This document shows, piece by piece, positions 5,126 through 5,873 of a stretch of DNA of 5,873 bases. A model generated the notes under the pieces. It was not told the DNA's origin and made no database searches. It saw only the letters and a list, made by a program, of their open reading frames with translations. The DNA is taken from NCBI GenBank assembly GCA_902774165.1, contig CACYHJ010000239.1, positions 1 through 5,873 on the forward strand. The letters run 5' to 3'. A program made the translations under genes and the position numbers. Within the stretch, counting starts at the first letter, position 1. Each line of letters opens with the position of its first letter. The stretch is from Oscillospiraceae bacterium. Lineage in GTDB: Bacteria; Bacillota; Clostridia; Oscillospirales; Acutalibacteraceae.

Positions 5126-5873
5126 TCGCGCGGGGCGGGAACGGCGCCGTGATCCGCGCCGTTTTTCCGGAAATCATAATAGCTGTGGACAAGCGTCCGG
5201 TAGCCGCAGGCCCTCATCTGTTCGTATGTGAAATTGAACCTCGCTTTTGTGTTTTTCTCCGTCGCCACCGCGCGGACGCACTGCTGCATGTAGGCGTCCA
5301 GCTCCTTCAGCGAATCCGCCGTGGTGATCAGGGGGAAGTACCACCGGCACCAGGTCAGCTCGTTGTTGACCGGGTTGTCGTAGAGCTTGCGGTTGAAATA
5401 CCGGAGATATGCCCGGACGGCGCGCTCCGGCTCGGCGCCCTTTTTCCGTTTCCAGCGGATGAGCGCGCGGGCCTTGCGCTTCATTTTTTTCTTGAGCTTC
5501 CGCTTTGATTTCTCCGCGATATCCACCCGGTCGTCCCGGCAGAAAAAGCCGAGGAACGTCCAGCCTTCCCCCGGCGCGGTCCGGAATTCCTTCGCCTCGT
5601 TGACCCGAAGGGCGCGTTCGGCGAGAAAGGCGCGGATCACGCCGATCTGCGCCAGCAGCTCCGGCTCCGAAGCGGAGAAAATGATGATATCGTCCGAGTA
5701 CCGGGCGTAAAGGGTCTGATTGTTCTCAAAATACCGGTCCAGGTCCGCAAGGAACAGGTTCGCAAGAAAGCCCGAAACCGGGGATCCCGCGAGGATCCCT
5801 TTTTTTGCGGGCACGAGTTCTCCGTTCTCCCGCGCGTACGGGTTCTGCAGCATATCCGCGAGCAGCGCGTACA
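5122..5873 (-). CDS. Reverse transcriptase, C-terminal part (runs off the window)
   Basis: The frame is open from the window edge at 5873 and ends with TGA at 5124-5122. The ATG at 5853 is internal, since the frame continues upstream as YALLAD. Counting from that Met, residues 18-40 (KGILAGSPVSGFLANLFLAD) are RT motif 4. RYSDDIIIF (51-59) is the polymerase active site with Asp54 and Asp55. NEAK (85-88) and FLGF (100-103) are motifs 6 and 7. A very basic segment (115-138) and a thumb-like region with YFNRKLYDNP, WCRWYFPLI and YRTLVHSYYDF follow. I see no HNH endonuclease and no clear maturase domain in the visible part. The motif-4 wording fits neither typical group II intron, retron nor diversity-generating RTs as I know them. 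It reads like the solitary, unclassified RTs common in Firmicutes, some groups of which are antiphage systems; that role is inference. Motifs 1-3, including the first catalytic Asp, are beyond the edge. Confidence 0.88.
   Translation of the reverse strand, partial: YALLADMLQNPYARENGELVPAKKGILAGSPVSGFLANLFLADLDRYFENNQTLYARYSDDIIIFSASEPELLAQIGVIRAFLAERALRVNEAKEFRTAPGEGWTFLGFFCRDDRVDIAEKSKRKLKKKMKRKARALIRWKRKKGAEPERAVRAYLRYFNRKLYDNPVNNELTWCRWYFPLITTADSLKELDAYMQQCVRAVATEKNTKARFNFTYEQMRACGYRTLVHSYYDFRKNGADHGAVPAPRD
5781..5806 (+). other. Terminator-like hairpin antisense to the reverse transcriptase
   Basis: GGGATCC (5781-5787) and GGATCCC (5793-5799) form a 7-bp stem around a 5-base loop, with seven T (5800-5806) directly after on the plus strand. 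It would stop plus-strand transcription, yet no plus-strand gene is seen here. The same bases encode KKGILAGSP of RT motif 4, so coding constraint plus chance is a fair alternative. Confidence 0.4.

Overview
The window is a GC-rich stretch with long open frames, strong AGGAGG-type ribosome binding sites and sigma-A-like promoters. Together with protein sequences that read like gut or rumen Clostridia homologues, this suggests a high-GC Clostridia member (Oscillospiraceae-like). That placement is inference from style and remembered family sequences; there is no rRNA or marker gene here.

Layout. Bases 1-278 carry no gene. An AT-rich stretch (about 1-100) is followed by a heptanucleotide tandem repeat (102-206, consensus CGRTTRC) and a strong hairpin (198-231). 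Three plus-strand genes follow: an alpha/beta hydrolase of the lysophospholipase/monoacylglycerol lipase type (279-1265), a PlsC-type acyltransferase (1319-2200) that appears to start at CTG, and an extended SDR / NAD-dependent epimerase-like protein (2301-3323) with its own candidate promoter. A small Ala-rich membrane protein (3382-3828) ends the plus-strand set. It converges on a minus-strand amidohydrolase of the methylthioadenosine/S-adenosylhomocysteine deaminase family (3846-5045), with 17 bases between the stops. Upstream of that gene on the same strand is the 3' part of a reverse transcriptase gene (5122 to the window edge).

How the genes may work together. The hydrolase and acyltransferase are a plausible pair for deacylation and reacylation of glycerolipids; the SDR could act on a related lipid or be independent. 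The deaminase belongs to purine/methionine salvage and has its own promoter, whose -35 box overlaps the stop codon of the reverse transcriptase. The reverse transcriptase is an unclassified bacterial type (YSDD active site, long basic C-terminal region). Its N-terminal half and any partner RNA or gene lie outside the window.

Main points for a second look: the heptamer array that is open in all three plus-strand frames; the CTG start; a textbook minus-strand terminator inside the plus-strand membrane-protein gene; an apparent in-frame loss of about 24 or more residues in the deaminase barrel; Lys-to-Arg in the SDR YxxxK motif; and the reverse transcriptase itself. I see no CRISPR array, tRNA, rRNA or insertion sequence, and no clear evidence of a complete new system inside these borders.
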